Origin: Datura wrightii
Lineage: Eukaryota > Streptophyta > Magnoliopsida > Solanales > Solanaceae
Direction: 5' to 3'
NCBI GenBank assembly: GCA_035772735.1
Contig: JASDFA010000010.1
Span: 179,019,501-179,083,500 of the forward strand
DNA length: 64,000 bases
The notes under the pieces were generated by a model that was given only the letters and a program-made list of their open reading frames with translations, did no database searches and was not told the DNA's origin. Both the position numbers and the translations under genes were made by a program. Shown in pieces: positions 61,886 to 64,000 of this stretch (positions are counted from its first letter, which is position 1; every line of letters begins with the position of its first letter).

Positions 61886-64000
61886 GGATGAACAAATATG
61901 TTATAGAAACAACATGTGATTAAAAGGTAAAAAAATGTTCATTTTTACATGAGCACTTAACTGCATGCATTATACATGCATACATACATACATACATACA
62001 TATATAGCTATGATGTTTCATACTTTAAATATTTAATAATAAGTTAATTTTAAACTTTTCATTTTATCCTTTGTGAGATGATTTCAACTCAATTTTTTTC
62101 TCTTACTCTATGTGTCTAGTCAAACATCTTCACATAGATTGAAATGAAAGAAACAATATAGATTTAACTAAAGAAAGTGAATAACAATAGCACTTGATTA
62201 ATTGAAACAACTTAAAGTATGTTATGTTTCCTTCTTCATTCTTTTTTCGGTTATATAGTTTTTCTAAAAAGAAGAAGAAGAAAAAGAAAGAATTTATCAT
62301 ATTAATGCATAATAAACTTACACTATTTAATTTATTTTCTAGCACCGTAAGTTGAAAATTTATGATGGATAATTAGTTAGTTTAATAAATAAAAGATTAA
62401 TATAAGTTAACAGAATTATAATTGATCTTAACAAAAGTGTCGTAGAAATAATTAAACAATAATTATTTTTAGTGTACGTATTGTAATTAAATTTAAGTCT
62501 TAAATGTTAGGATTTTTAATATAATTCAAATACGGAAAGATTTAAGAAGCAAAATTTTAGTCAATCTTAAAATACTAAATATTAGGAGTTTTTACCTTTT
62601 ACAAATAAATAAATATTTAATAGCTATAAATTTAATTAAGATCAAAATTCTAAATATTGAGATAATAATTAAATTATAATTTTTTTGAAAAAATAACGAC
62701 AGTTTTGTCTATTGTGAAGTCTTTTAATGAATGACAAAAAATTCATTAGAACTTTTAAGGGCCTATATAGATAGATAGATAGATATGATGATTATTCTTT
62801 TTTAATATAATATAGATAGATATGATGATTAATTTACTTTAGTACTGTATATAATATAAGGGAGAATAGAGAAATTACCAAAGATTGTTCATTATAATTT
62901 TTGAAAAGTATAGATTGAACTTTTGTATCTTTAAAAAGTTAAACTTTAATGGTTGAAAAAACATATACGTACAAATATAAAATACAACAAGAATATAAAA
63001 GAAATGAAGCATATATGTAAAAATATAAAATATAAATATAGAATATAATATAAAAAAGAATTATTACCTCTTCGTTAATTAATGTTATAGTCATTGGAGT
63101 GCCTTCCTTTGTTCCCTTTTTTATACTCTTTTACCAATCCAAAAATACTTTTATTATCTAATGAGAATCGTATCGCCTCAAGTTGTTAATTGACATGATT
63201 TCATTCACGAAATCCTTTTCAGATATGAAGAATGCCAGTTATAAATAACATAGATTTTAAATCACGTAATATCAATATAATACTAAATTAAAGGAGACAA
63301 CGTAGTATCAATATTAGACTCAACTAAAGAAAACAATAAATTAACTTATTTTGAATATAAATAATTTGAACTGACATAACAATTACTATTATCTTTTTCG
63401 AATTCACAACATGAAAAAGAAGGTAAATTAATACGAAAACATACAAAGTTGGAGATTGAATCAAAAGTGTTGATGTGCAAAAGTTGATAAATTAAATTGT
63501 GCAATTATAAATTTTTTATAAAAGTAGAAAAATTTATAAGCTAATTTTTTTTAAAAGTATATACATACTAAGACACTACTTATAAAAGTTTGTAACTATC
63601 AAAAAAGGAAAACAAATTTATTATCAAAAAGTAGAAAAGAATTCGTGACCGTAAGAAAAGGAAAAAAAAACTATCAACAAGAAAAATAACAAGAAGTAAT
63701 TACCTTCAAAATAGGAAAAAAAAAATCGTAACTATAAGAAATGAAAAAGAAAAGGAAAAGAAAAAAAAGAAGAAGTAATTACCTTCAAAAAGGGAAAAAT
63801 AAACTTTGAAGAAGGAAAGAAAAAAAAAAACGTTTATTACTGTCAGAAATGAAAAAAAACCTTTTGATAGATGGATTTTTTTATATAAAAAAAATTCATA
63901 TCATAAATTGAGTTATGCCACAGATAAAAAATATAATAGAATAATTTAAAATAATAATATTAAATAACAACTGTGTAAAAATAGTAAATGATAATTTTAT

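Larger units (their letters stand above)
60411..64000 (-). mobile_element. Helitron-like array, copy B (runs off the window)
   Basis: Homologous to copy A: the 60416-60800 stretch matches 53511-53825 and 54567-54620, and 61546-63950 matches 54949-57450. On the minus strand 3' termini with hairpins end in CTAGT at 60411 and about 61528. At the latter, TACGTGC-CTC-GCGCGTA forms a stem-loop just inside. Copy-specific differences are a plastid rps7 insertion, an (AT)n tract and a second AGGGCTTTCCACTTTTAATT module. No transposase is encoded in the visible part. Confidence 0.45.

Noticed and set aside
1..64000. CRISPR arrays, rRNA or tRNA genes
   Set aside because: No regular direct repeats with unique spacers, no rRNA blocks, and no cloverleaf with intact A and B boxes was found by eye; a tRNAscan-type search was not possible.

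Overview
The window is AT-rich nuclear DNA from a flowering plant. It has widely spaced, intron-containing genes set in a bed of MITEs, SINEs, a degenerate Copia retrotransposon, a solo LTR and Helitron-like debris. The gene families are plant-specific (PEBP/MFT, DYW-class PPR, laccase, plant DRB). A TS-type SINE and an Au-type SINE, together with the MITE types, suggest an asterid, most likely Solanaceae (tomato, potato or pepper relatives). The species assignment is inference.

Six protein-coding genes can be reconstructed, with exon junctions that keep frame. They are: (1) AIP1/WDR1-type WD40 actin-interacting protein, minus strand, 6 exons, 3944-9245, 609 aa; (2) an MFT-like PEBP (FT/TFL1 family), minus, 4 exons, 11554-12886, 173 aa; (3) a GPI-anchored protein like Arabidopsis At4g28100, minus, 2 exons, 16417-18675; (4) a laccase, minus, 5 exons, 26919-29571, 578 aa; (5) a PLS-DYW pentatricopeptide repeat RNA-editing factor like At4g02750, plus, split by one small intron, 33843-36459; (6) a two-dsRBD DRB-family protein, minus, 6 exons, 37858-39131, 258 aa. 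They act in unrelated processes: actin turnover, seed and hormone signalling, cell surface, lignin or phenolic oxidation, organelle RNA editing and small-RNA biology. No operon-like logic is expected or seen.

From about 39.3 kb to the end the window is almost entirely transposon-derived. A nested MITE cluster lies upstream of the DRB gene. A 4.85-kb Copia element (40912-45760, with target-site duplication) carries a gag-to-integrase internal deletion and a Stowaway MITE in one LTR. A Mutator-type MITE has a perfect 9-bp target duplication (47771-48026). An odd low-complexity block at 50.7-51.5 kb switches strand bias at its middle. From 53.5 kb to the end lies a duplicated Helitron-like array interrupted by a 2.3-kb solo LTR (57809-60131) and, in one copy only, by a chloroplast rps7 fragment (about 61735-61885).

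I found no CRISPR array, rRNA gene, convincing tRNA gene or intact autonomous transposon. I found no evidence for a wholly new biological system. The most interesting items are the plastid rps7 insertion, the in-frame intron inside a normally intronless PPR type, the seed-type cis-elements upstream of the MFT gene, and the well-dated nested transposons.
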